Below, piece after piece: positions 37,930-45,829 of a DNA stretch of 64,000 nucleotides (the stretch's first letter is position 1; the number at the start of each line of letters is the position of its first letter). Source of the stretch: an uncultured Clostridia bacterium (GTDB lineage Bacteria; Bacillota; Clostridia; TANB77; CAG-508); NCBI GenBank assembly GCA_948560265.1, contig CAOXTD010000002.1, forward strand, positions 54,559-118,558. The letters run 5' to 3'. A program made the position numbers and the translations under genes. A model generated the notes under the pieces. That model did not search any database. It saw nothing but the letters and a program-made list of their open reading frames with translations, and was not told where the DNA came from.

Positions 37930-39375
37930 TTATTCCATTATTTTATTATCTTTAATTTCATATACAATATCTGCTACATTTTGTACTAATCGTTTATCAT
38001 GTGATATAAATATTATTGTACCTTTATATTGTTTCATAAGGCTTTCTAATGCTTCTATACTTGGTATATCTAAATAATTATTAGGTTCATCCATAATTAG
38101 TACATTATATCTTCCAAGCAACATTTTACATAATAATATTTTTACAATTTCTCCACCACTTAATGTTTTCATTTTTCTAGTAATTACATTTTGGTTTAAT
38201 CCTAACATTGCTATCATACTTCTTATTTCTGACACCTGATAATCTGATTCTTCTTTTAAAAACTCTAAAACATTTTTTTCTTTTTCAAACTTATATCCAT
38301 TTTGTGCAAAATAACCAATTTGTACTTTGGGAGATATTTCTATTCCAGTTTCTTTATTTAAAATCATTTTTATTAATGTGGTTTTTCCAGTTCCATTTGC
38401 TCCAGTAATTGCTACTTTTTTGCCAAGTGGTATTTTAAATTTTGCATCTTCAAATATTATTTTATTACCAATTTTTTTATTTAGATTATCACTCATAATT
38501 GGAACAGGATTATATATCTCAAGCGAACCACTAATTCTAAAATGTATTTGCCTTTCTTTTATTGGTTTACTTATTTCTTCTAGCTCTTCTATTCTTTTTT
38601 CTACTGCTTTTGCTGATTTATGAAGTGCTTTTTCTTTACTCCCTGTTGATTTTTGATGTGCTAATCTTCCACCATTTTCTGTACTTTTTTGATTTTTACT
38701 TTTTCCAACTTTTTGTGCTTGCTTTTGTTTTTCAGTAATTATTTTTTCTAGCCTTTGCTTTTCATTTATATATTGTTCATATTTTTTTAAGTGGGTTTGC
38801 TTTTCTTGTTCTTTTTGTTCTATATAATCTGTATAATTCCCCCAATATTCTGTAATTTTGCCATTTTCAATTTCCCATATCTTATTTACAACTTCATCTA
38901 AAAAATATCTATCGTGGCTGATTACTACTACACTTCCAGAATAATATTTTAATGTTTTTGTTATATAATCGATACTGTCTTTATCTAAATTACAAGTAGG
39001 TTCATCTGCAAATATGCCATCACTATTTTCTGATAATGCTTTTGCTATTTTTAATTTTGTTTCTTCTCCTCCTGATAGATTATTACCTTCTACATTATGA
39101 ACATTTAATTTACCTAATATAGATTTATCTTCTATGTTGGTTATATCTATTTGCTCTAATTGTGGAATATATGATATTTTTCCATAAGTTTTAATCTCTG
39201 CTGTTTTTAATTCTATTTGTCCTAATAAGACTTTTAATAATGTTGTTTTGCCACTACCATTTTTTCCTACTATTCCGATTTTATCATAGTTATATATTTC
39301 TAAATTATCAATATTTAAAATTTGTCTTCCATTATATTCTAAATCTATATTTTTTGCTTTTACTATTAAATCCAT
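37930..39375 (-). CDS. ABC-F ATPase, likely ribosome-protection type
   Basis: 481 aa, no membrane helices. Two ABC domains: GKNGSGKTT, LSGGEETKLKIAKAL, FADEPTCNLD, and GANGTGKTT, LSGGEIVKILLCKML, IMDEPNNYLD. They are joined by a long basic coiled linker (about 190-285), the part that reaches into the ribosome. Proteins of this shape (Vga/Lsa/Msr-like and relatives) give resistance to MLS-type or pleuromutilin drugs; housekeeping EttA-like factors are longer. The attenuator-like leader upstream supports a resistance role. Drug spectrum cannot be read from the sequence. Confidence 0.8.
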   Translation of the reverse strand: MDLIVKAKNIDLEYNGRQILNIDNLEIYNYDKIGIVGKNGSGKTTLLKVLLGQIELKTAEIKTYGKISYIPQLEQIDITNIEDKSILGKLNVHNVEGNNLSGGEETKLKIAKALSENSDGIFADEPTCNLDKDSIDYITKTLKYYSGSVVVISHDRYFLDEVVNKIWEIENGKITEYWGNYTDYIEQKEQEKQTHLKKYEQYINEKQRLEKIITEKQKQAQKVGKSKNQKSTENGGRLAHQKSTGSKEKALHKSAKAVEKRIEELEEISKPIKERQIHFRISGSLEIYNPVPIMSDNLNKKIGNKIIFEDAKFKIPLGKKVAITGANGTGKTTLIKMILNKETGIEISPKVQIGYFAQNGYKFEKEKNVLEFLKEESDYQVSEIRSMIAMLGLNQNVITRKMKTLSGGEIVKILLCKMLLGRYNVLIMDEPNNYLDIPSIEALESLMKQYKGTIIFISHDKRLVQNVADIVYEIKDNKIME

Positions 39376-39384
39376 TTATTTACT

Positions 39385-39476
39385 CCTTTATTACATTTCG
39401 TATTTTTATACGAGTTACTGTAATAATGTTCTTATCACGAAATAACTCGTGATCTTACCATATTCTTGGTATCATA
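39385..39476 (-). promoter_or_regulatory. Attenuator-like leader of the ABC-F gene
   Basis: On the - strand the leader has CGAGTTA (39449-39443) pairing with TAACTCG (39417-39411), but the same CGAGTTA lies in an alternative hairpin ACGA/TCGT with loop GTTATT, so the stems exclude each other. Further stems are CGTAT/ATACG next to the RBS and TACCA/TGGTA upstream. Such switching leaders control antibiotic-induced ABC-F genes. No leader peptide was identified with certainty. Confidence 0.6.
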
Positions 39477-39581
39477 TTTATCTCTCCTCTACAACTTACT
39501 AATTGATGTTACTATTATATAATAAAAGACTGACATTATCAACTAATTATTAGCCCTATATATTGTAATTTTTCGAGATGA

Positions 39582-40433
39582 TTATCTAATTGAATCTTGA
39601 ACTTGCTCTAATCCTTGTTTATCTGTTTTCTTTATTGCAATAAGCATAGTATTTGCAAATATTGATTCTATGTTATCTTCAGCGATATTATTTGTATATT
39701 GAAAAGTAAACTCATAATTATTTTCTTTTTCAACAGTATTTGCTAAACTTCTTTGTACTTTGACCGTTTTTACTTCTTCATCTTGAAATTTCCTAATTGT
39801 TAAGTATAAGTAATTTTCATCATTACTGTCAGCTACATTTACTACATTATATGTTTTTGTAAAAGTATAGCTTTCTGCTATACTATTTATTTCATTAGTT
39901 TTATTTTGAGAAATAATATTATTGATTGTTTCTAAATCTTCTGTTGAAATTGTCGCTTGTTTATCTCCTTTTTGTATTTCTTTGCAAGATTCTTTAATAT
40001 AATAAATATCCTTATTTAATATTATCTTGTGAGTATTTATTCCATTGCATATTTCTCCATTATATTTTGAATTTAATAATATATTTTCTATAATTCCTAT
40101 ATCTTTTATATCTGTAATAGTAATTGTTTGTCCTTCATATTCAATTTCAATAATATCAGCTTTTGGTAATTCATATTTCATAAACCAATTTCCCATTTTT
40201 ACACCAATATTGCTTTCATAAGGCTCGTTTGGAGATACTCCAACATAACGAACTACTTTATAACCTAATCCCCAATAAGTTACTTTACTTCCATCATTGC
40301 TAACTACCTTTATGCAACACTTTGGCTCGTGTCCTGTTGTTACTCTAGCACTATCTGAATAATTTGTAATAATCCCTGCAACTATAAGTACAATTACCAA
40401 TATTCCTATACTAATACCTATTTTCTTTTTCAT
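39582..40433 (-). CDS. Membrane-anchored hypothetical protein
   Basis: 283 aa from ATG 40433 (GGGGAG 9 nt upstream). N-terminal helix (KIGISIGILVIVLIVAGIIT), then an extracellular domain with TGHEPKCCIKVVSNDGSKVTYWGLG and further beta segments. No family recognised. Transcribed away from the sigma-like gene at 40970. Confidence 0.5.
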   Translation of the reverse strand: MKKKIGISIGILVIVLIVAGIITNYSDSARVTTGHEPKCCIKVVSNDGSKVTYWGLGYKVVRYVGVSPNEPYESNIGVKMGNWFMKYELPKADIIEIEYEGQTITITDIKDIGIIENILLNSKYNGEICNGINTHKIILNKDIYYIKESCKEIQKGDKQATISTEDLETINNIISQNKTNEINSIAESYTFTKTYNVVNVADSNDENYLYLTIRKFQDEEVKTVKVQRSLANTVEKENNYEFTFQYTNNIAEDNIESIFANTMLIAIKKTDKQGLEQVQDSIR

Positions 40434-40466
40434 ACGATACATCTCCCCACAATAATTTTTAATCTC

Positions 40467-40490
40467 AGCGATAACTTACTATTTATCGCT
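40467..40490. promoter_or_regulatory. Hairpin in a 530-nt gap
   Basis: AGCGATAA pairs with TTATCGCT around CTTACTAT. The gap 40434-40969 holds no gene that I can support; it probably contains the divergent promoters of 39582 and of the regulator gene at 40970. A short hairpin TTCTAAT/TTTAGAA is seen near 40940. Confidence 0.45.
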
Positions 40491-40969
40491 ATCATTATAG
40501 CATATTATCAATAATTATTCCATATACTTACACGAATTTTAATTCTAATTATCAAACTTCCAATTTTACGATTTTTTCTCTTATTTTTATTGTCTTTTTG
40601 CTATTTTTCGTAAAGCATATTTCTTATATTTTCCTCAAATTTTATAAAAAAACTATTATAAAAGCTAGTATTATAAATACATTGAAGGAATTTTACAAAA
40701 AAATGGAAGATAGTTACATATTGCGACAGACATTTTAAATACTTATATGTATAATCTCCTTGAAATTTGTCTGTTGGATTTTGTAGTGATAATAAAATTC
40801 AATTAAACTAATAATTCCACTCTTTATTCGTACCAATTATATGACATAGAGTTTTATTAGTAGGCAAATTGTTTGTATTAAAGGAGGGTAGTTTTTTATT
40901 TATTTTGGGCCTAACTTCAAAATTTCAATTAGGACAAGTTTCTAATTTAGAAATTTGGAGGTTATGTCT

Positions 40970-41455
40970 ATGAAAGACTATTTAAAAGATTCTTTATCTG
41001 ATGAGGAGGAAAGATATATTTATGGAATAATAAACAAAACCATTCTGAAATATTTTAGAAAAACAAATAAATTAGAAAAAGAAAGCATCTCTATAGATGA
41101 TGATGATTTTCCAGAGGAGCTGTTGGCAACAGAAGATAAATACAACTTTGTTAATAAAAAACTTGAAACAAAAATACTAAGGGATATTTGTGCCTCAAAA
41201 CCTTACTCTAAAGATGAAATGAAAGAAATTGTTGATACATTAGAAAATATAGCAGTAGAATTGGGACTTTCTATGTTTATAACACCATTGACTTTTAATG
41301 AAAAGTTAGTGGTGTTTTTATTATATCTGAAAAAGTATCAGGTTAATCAAATTGCATTTTTGCTAGATGTAAATAGAAGAACAATTTGTAATAGGGTTAA
41401 TTCATTCAAAAAGAAAGTAAGTGATGTAAAGGAGAATTTAAAAAATGGAAGATAA
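40970..41455 (+). CDS. Sigma-70-like/HTH regulator of the ICE right end
   Basis: 161 aa from ATG 40970 (GGAGG 8 nt upstream). The C-terminal LTFNEKLVVFLLYLKKYQVNQIAFLL and VNRRTICNRVNSFKKKV have the shape of sigma region 4. It takes the place of the sigma-like Orf7 of Tn916, which activates xis-int and transfer. The next gene starts inside its last codons. Confidence 0.65.
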   Translation: MKDYLKDSLSDEEERYIYGIINKTILKYFRKTNKLEKESISIDDDDFPEELLATEDKYNFVNKKLETKILRDICASKPYSKDEMKEIVDTLENIAVELGLSMFITPLTFNEKLVVFLLYLKKYQVNQIAFLLDVNRRTICNRVNSFKKKVSDVKENLKNGR

Positions 41456-41633
41456 TAAATTTAATAATTACAATTTAACTAATGATGAAGTTAGCAAAAT
41501 ACTAATTGACTTTGAAAATATAATTAAGTCAAAAGCATCAAAACTGGGAAAATATAAAGAAGATTGCGAGCAAGAAATAAAAATGCAAATATGTAAAGCA
41601 CTTACTAAAAATAGAAAAAAAGAAAAAAATTAA
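41445..41633 (+). CDS. Tn916 Orf8-like small protein
   Basis: 62 aa, overlapping the previous gene by 11 nt. LTNDEVSKILIDFENIIKSKASKLGKYKEDCEQEIKMQI resembles the sigma-like N-terminal part of Orf8-type proteins next to Orf7 in Tn916 relatives. Together the two small genes read like a split sigma factor (region 2-like and region 4-like on separate chains). Confidence 0.55.
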   Translation: MEDNKFNNYNLTNDEVSKILIDFENIIKSKASKLGKYKEDCEQEIKMQICKALTKNRKKEKN

Positions 41634-41668
41634 AAAAATTTTAAAAAACTTTCCCATTTTGGTTTTAT

Positions 41669-41738
41669 ATTGGAACTTATCTAGTAGAGGGGAAAAATAA
41701 CAACTCAAATTTAAAAAGAAAGTGAGGTAAGTTCCAAT
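41669..41738 (+). promoter_or_regulatory. Long-range inverted repeat that covers a start codon
   Basis: ATTGGAACTTA (41669-41679) pairs perfectly with TAAGTTCCAAT (41728-41738). The right arm contains part of the RBS spacer and the A-T of the ATG at 41737 (GAGGTAAGTTCCAATG). If formed in mRNA, the stem hides the start of the following gene. Confidence 0.6.
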
Positions 41739-41934
41739 GTGTTTTAAACTATTTATTTGTTATGCTGTTATTGCTTTTGAACATTTGCGAAAAGAATGTA
41801 GAATAAATAAAACGAAAATGACAGCAAAAAAACTAGCAGATACAATTTGGCTTATGTACTATGTATATGACAAAAGAAAAATCAAAGAAATGGCTACAAA
41901 TATTTTGAACAATTTGGAATTAACAGAATTATGA
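41737..41934 (+). CDS. Small hypothetical protein
   Basis: 65 aa, basic helical (HLRKECRINKTKMTAKKLADTIW). GAGGTAAG lies before ATG 41737. Translation may be controlled by the inverted repeat 41669-41738. No family recognised. Confidence 0.45.
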   Translation: MCFKLFICYAVIAFEHLRKECRINKTKMTAKKLADTIWLMYYVYDKRKIKEMATNILNNLELTEL

Positions 41935-42122
41935 AAATATTTATATCATTTTTAATAATTTGTTGTGCAATTTTAAATGTTTTAGCAATAATTAATACAA
42001 TTCGTTTTAAAAGGTTGAAAATTAAAACTAGAAAAAAAGTTTATCATACACCAAGATTATCAGATTTACATGGAAAGGATTTTACAAACTATATAGATTA
42101 TCTTACAGAAGGATTAAAGTGA
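41931..42122 (+). CDS. Small single-helix membrane protein
   Basis: 63 aa. N-terminal helix (KIFISFLIICCAILNVLAII), then a basic tail. It overlaps the previous gene by 4 nt (ATGA), so it is coupled to it. No family recognised. Confidence 0.5.
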   Translation: MKIFISFLIICCAILNVLAIINTIRFKRLKIKTRKKVYHTPRLSDLHGKDFTNYIDYLTEGLK

Positions 42123-42195
42123 TTTCTGTAGTTATCTATATGGATTGTCATGTCAAAAAAGTGTTAGTAGATTTTTGCATTTTGGAGGTATGGAA

Positions 42196-42642
42196 TTGAA
42201 TAAAAGTAAGTTCAACAGAAATGAAGAAATTTATAAATTATACTTTTACAGTAAAATGACATTTTCAGAGATTTCAAAAGTAGTTAACATTTCTATTAGT
42301 CAAGTTAGTAGAATTGTTAGAAAAAATGAAAATTATATAGATGAAAAAGCAAAAAGAATAAATGAAAATAAATTAAAAAACAAAGAATTTACAAAACAAT
42401 TTATGAAGAAAAAAAGAAAATCACAAACTATTGGAAATAGAGATGAAAAAGCTATTTTAGATTATTCGCACAATCAAGCAAGTTGTGAATTGTCTGGAAA
42501 GAGAACAATTAATAATCGAGCTTTTAGAAACTGGAACAGTAGTATCTATGAATTTCATCAAAAAACAAAGGAATACAGACTAAAAGAAGAATTTAAAAAC
42601 AAAACTTCTTATGCTGTACCTAAAAAGATCAAATGGAATTGA
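42196..42642 (+). CDS. HTH protein of the ICE regulatory module
   Basis: 148 aa from TTG 42196, 7 nt after GGAGG (ATG 42190 is too close to the RBS). FYSKMTFSEISKVVNISISQVSRIVRKN is a sigma-region-4/resolvase-type helix-turn-helix; the rest is very basic. Probably a DNA-binding regulator of excision or transfer. Confidence 0.6.
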   Translation: MNKSKFNRNEEIYKLYFYSKMTFSEISKVVNISISQVSRIVRKNENYIDEKAKRINENKLKNKEFTKQFMKKKRKSQTIGNRDEKAILDYSHNQASCELSGKRTINNRAFRNWNSSIYEFHQKTKEYRLKEEFKNKTSYAVPKKIKWN

Positions 42643-42651
42643 GGGATTTTT

Positions 42652-43563
42652 ATGGGAGATATGAAAATATATGTTGTTTTAAATATTGATAATTTCAAAA
42701 AATTATGTGAGGAAAAACTAGGAGAAAACATAACTGCTGATGATTTTATTGCATTGGAAAGTTTAAAAAAAGAACAGGTACATTTAGTGCCTAAATTTAA
42801 AGCACTTATCGAAAAATACTATATACGAGCTAATTCAGAAGAAAAGTCAGATTATGATATTTATATAAAAATAAAGGGTAACTGGTTTAAAAAAAATTTG
42901 ATAGAGATTACAGAAAGAGATATTAAAGAATTACAAGATAATAACACTATAGAGGATCTAGAAGAATATGAATCTTGGAAAAATACTTTTGCTTATAAAA
43001 TTATAGATGAAGATAAATTTAATGATAGTATTTTACCTAAATTAACAGATGAAGAGATAATAGCATATTCTTCTATATTAAGCAGATTTAATAATGAAAA
43101 TAATGATATTTTTCTTATTAATTACAATGATAGATTTAAAATATTTGTACGTGATGCCAAAATTAATCAACTTCAATTAATGCCCTATACTACACTTAAT
43201 AAAGAAGATTTATTAGATTTCATAAAGAGGGATATTATTCAATATAGCAAATGTAGAATAAATGAAGAAAAAAGTCTAATTAAATTAGATGAAAATACTT
43301 ATTTTTATACATTAAGTAGAAGATTCGCTTATGGAAATAGATTTTTAAGACAGATAAGAGATGGAAAGTATGTAGCAAGAGCTTTCTGTAATGATAAATT
43401 TAATAATAAAAGAGTTATACATGCTTTTGGAGAAACAGAAAGAGAGGCAAAGGAAAAACTTAGAGAAAAAATATGTTTAATTATGGGACATAGAGCAGAA
43501 GATACAAAGAAAACAATGAAAGTATATGAAGAACTTATGGATAAAGATGATTATGATATATAG
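42652..43563 (+). CDS. Hypothetical protein with a DDYDI tail
   Basis: 303 aa. A C-terminal part with RRFAYGNRFLRQIRDGKYVARAFC and FGETEREAKEKLREKI recalls integrase arm-binding-like repeats but is not assigned. It ends DKDDYDI, the same tail as proteins of the conjugation part 25 kb away, which argues that this module and 1-25 kb belong to one element. Confidence 0.55.
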   Translation: MGDMKIYVVLNIDNFKKLCEEKLGENITADDFIALESLKKEQVHLVPKFKALIEKYYIRANSEEKSDYDIYIKIKGNWFKKNLIEITERDIKELQDNNTIEDLEEYESWKNTFAYKIIDEDKFNDSILPKLTDEEIIAYSSILSRFNNENNDIFLINYNDRFKIFVRDAKINQLQLMPYTTLNKEDLLDFIKRDIIQYSKCRINEEKSLIKLDENTYFYTLSRRFAYGNRFLRQIRDGKYVARAFCNDKFNNKRVIHAFGETEREAKEKLREKICLIMGHRAEDTKKTMKVYEELMDKDDYDI

Positions 43564-43615
43564 CAGCTAAGATAAAAGGTTAAAATAATGTTTTTTATAG
43601 ATAGGAGTGTAAAAG

Positions 43616-43807
43616 GTGGTTTCTACAGATGAAAAAATTGGTCTGAATATAAAAGAGGCAAGTAGATTAATGGGAATTAATGAGAAATTAATGTCAGAAT
43701 TAACTCATGTAAAAGGATTCCCTTGTATAAAGTTCAAACGAAGAATTGTAATTAATAAATTGAGGTTACAAGAATGGTTTGATAAGAATAGTGGTAGATA
43801 TTTTTAG
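43616..43807 (+). CDS. xis: Excisionase (Tn916 Xis-like)
   Basis: 63 aa from GTG. IGLNIKEASRLMGINEKLMSEL and CIKFKRRIVINKLRLQEWFDKNS have the winged-helix form of Tn916 Xis, the directionality factor for Int. It lies 121 nt before int, as in Tn916. Confidence 0.8.
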   Translation: MVSTDEKIGLNIKEASRLMGINEKLMSELTHVKGFPCIKFKRRIVINKLRLQEWFDKNSGRYF

Positions 43808-43928
43808 TATCTATCATTATTTTTTTGCTCCTGGGGCTGACTTATTTTTTTGAGCACGTTATAATTAAGGAAAATCATTATATTTTGACTTATTCTGTTT
43901 TTCCTTAATTGGAGGGAGGAAAAATTTA

Positions 43929-45446
43929 ATGGTAAAACAGAATATAAATAATGATCAAGATAAAAATAAAGGAACTAGAAAGAAAAATGGTGAAGGTAAC
44001 TTTAGAAAAAAAGGTAACAAATGGGAAGGCAGAATATCAGTAAAGATAAATGGTCGTTCTGTTCAGAAATCAGTAAGTGGTGATACTGAAAGAGAGGCTA
44101 GAGATAAAGCCAAAGCATTAAAAAAGTTTTACGAAGAAAAAGAAAAAAAGTATGCTTATTTAAGAATAAAACAGTCTGAGGTAATATTAGAAGAATGGAT
44201 TAAAATATGGGTAAAAGATTATAAAAGATTAACTATTGCAGAATCCACTTTAGCAGGATATATATCTAAAATCAACTCATATATTAGACCTTATTTTAAA
44301 AATCGTAAAATTCAAGAAATCACTAAACATGATATACAATTATTCATAAACCACTTATCCACTACAAAGGGGAAACAATCAAAAGATTTCTTATCTTTAA
44401 AAACAATTAAAGATACTGTAAAGATATTAAGAATGATTTTTGCTGATGCTGAGGAGGAAATGGAATTAATACCAACAAATCCAGTAAAGAAACCAAAATA
44501 CCCTAAAAAACCAGCACCAAAAGAAAAAGAAATACTAAGTGTAGAAGAACAACTAGCAGTTACAAATATCTTATTATCAGAATATAATGGAATAGCTTTC
44601 TTAACATTATTTGTTTTAGGTGTTAGAGCAAGTGAATTATCAGGATTTTTATGGAAAGACTTAGATGACATTGTAAATGGAATACATGTAGAGAGAGGAT
44701 TTCAAATCATAGATATTTATGATGATGACTTGAATAAAGTTAGAGCAGAAAGAAAATATACTGAACTAAAATCTGAAACAAGTAATAGAATAGTACCAGT
44801 TATGCCTATATTAAAAGTAGCATTAGAAAATTACAAAGCTGAAGTAATGAAACAATTAGGGATAACAGATGAAAGTATTTTAGACAATGAAAGTATGTTT
44901 AAAACTAAAAACGGAAATAATATTACAGCAGATTATCTAAGACATAGATTACATTATGTTTTAGACAAATATGGATATACCAAACACATTACAGTACACG
45001 AACTAAGACACACATTTGCAACTCGTTGCCTAGAGGCTGGTGTTGATATGAAAACACTACAAACATTTTTAGGACATGCAGATTACAAATTGACTGCAAA
45101 CACATACTCTCATGTATTAAGACAAACAAAGAATAATCAAATACTAAAATACAATACTTATTTAACAGATACTATTCAAAAGAGTTTAGATGATGTTATG
45201 AATATAACAGAAGAAACTATAAAAGATCCAAAATTAAGACAAAAGGCTATTGATAATATGAAAAAGAATTTTGAATTATTAGTAGAGGCTAAACTAAGAG
45301 AAAGAGAAGAACAATTAAAAGAACAAAAAGAAGAAACAACAAGTGCTGAAAAAATTGCAGATACAAATATTGATAATAATGTTCAAAAAGAAAATGCAAA
45401 AAGATATATAGCAAAAAGAACTATCAAAAGGAAAATACCTGCATAA
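43929..45446 (+). CDS. int: Tyrosine recombinase/integrase (Tn916 Int type)
   Basis: 505 aa. N-terminal arm-binding domain (KKNGEGNFRKKGNKWEGRIS), SAM-like core-binding domain (LEEWIKIWVKDYKRLTIAES), catalytic domain with Arg in LGVRASELSGF, H-x-x-R in HELRHTFATR, His in FLGHADYKL and the nucleophile Tyr in NTYSHVL. A long charged C-terminal tail (from about 420) is unusual. It lies 150 nt from the tRNA-fMet 3' copy at 45599, which marks the element's right end. Confidence 0.92.
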   Translation: MVKQNINNDQDKNKGTRKKNGEGNFRKKGNKWEGRISVKINGRSVQKSVSGDTEREARDKAKALKKFYEEKEKKYAYLRIKQSEVILEEWIKIWVKDYKRLTIAESTLAGYISKINSYIRPYFKNRKIQEITKHDIQLFINHLSTTKGKQSKDFLSLKTIKDTVKILRMIFADAEEEMELIPTNPVKKPKYPKKPAPKEKEILSVEEQLAVTNILLSEYNGIAFLTLFVLGVRASELSGFLWKDLDDIVNGIHVERGFQIIDIYDDDLNKVRAERKYTELKSETSNRIVPVMPILKVALENYKAEVMKQLGITDESILDNESMFKTKNGNNITADYLRHRLHYVLDKYGYTKHITVHELRHTFATRCLEAGVDMKTLQTFLGHADYKLTANTYSHVLRQTKNNQILKYNTYLTDTIQKSLDDVMNITEETIKDPKLRQKAIDNMKKNFELLVEAKLREREEQLKEQKEETTSAEKIADTNIDNNVQKENAKRYIAKRTIKRKIPA

Positions 45447-45598
45447 TTGGTCTTGACATATTCCAGTTTTACTGATAAAATAACTATAACATTAGCGGGG
45501 AATACTTAGGTTGTAATCTTTTAACAATTAGGGAAAAATTAGGGAAGATAATAAAATATCTTAGCAAACCCTATTGAAATAAGCAGTTTGAAAAATAT
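45447..45598. other. Right terminal region of the ICE (int side of att)
   Basis: No gene. It contains two copies of ATTAGGGAA(A/G) near 45528-45545, which may be arm-type integrase sites, and ends at the tRNA-derived sequence. Confidence 0.4.
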
Positions 45599-45653
45599 GC
45601 TCGTTGGGCTCATAACCCGAAGGTCGTAAGTTCGAGTCTTACCCCCGCAACCA
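45599..45653 (+). repeat. Attachment site: 3' part of tRNA-fMet
   Basis: From GCTCG through the anticodon loop GGGCTCATAACCC, the T-arm GTAAG/CTTAC and CCCCCGCAACCA: 55 nt equal to the 3' two thirds of an initiator tRNA, lacking the 5' half. This is what a tRNA-targeting integrase leaves at the far end of its element. Two integrase genes (ending 45446 on +, beginning 45830 on -) face it, so it is probably the shared junction of two tandemly inserted elements. Confidence 0.85.
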
Positions 45654-45664
45654 CAAATTTTATT

Positions 45665-45699
45665 AGAGTCGCAAGAGATTGTGGACTCTTATTTTTTTG
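45665..45699 (+). terminator. Terminator next to att
   Basis: AGAGTC pairs with GACTCT, followed by TATTTTTTT. It lies at the left edge of the second element. Confidence 0.6.
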
Positions 45700-45702
45700 A
45701 CC

Positions 45703-45751
45703 TTGACGTAATTTTGACGTAAATGGGGACAGCTTGGGGACACAGGCTGTC
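45703..45751. promoter_or_regulatory. Direct repeats at the end of the second element
   Basis: TTGACGTAA occurs at 45703 and 45714, TGGGGACA at 45724 and 45735, and GACAGC/GCTGTC forms an inverted pair (45728, 45746). Such closely spaced repeats next to att are typical integrase or Xis arm sites. Confidence 0.5.
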
Positions 45752-45829
45752 AAAACCCTTTGAAATAGACTAAAACACGTCTTGTGGTTTTAAAAAAGCA
45801 ACTTTTGTAATCATATTGAAAAAGAGTAA

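Noticed and set aside
45599..45653. A second complete tRNA-fMet gene
   Set aside because: The 5' half (acceptor and D-arm) is missing; sequence before 45599 does not match a tRNA.
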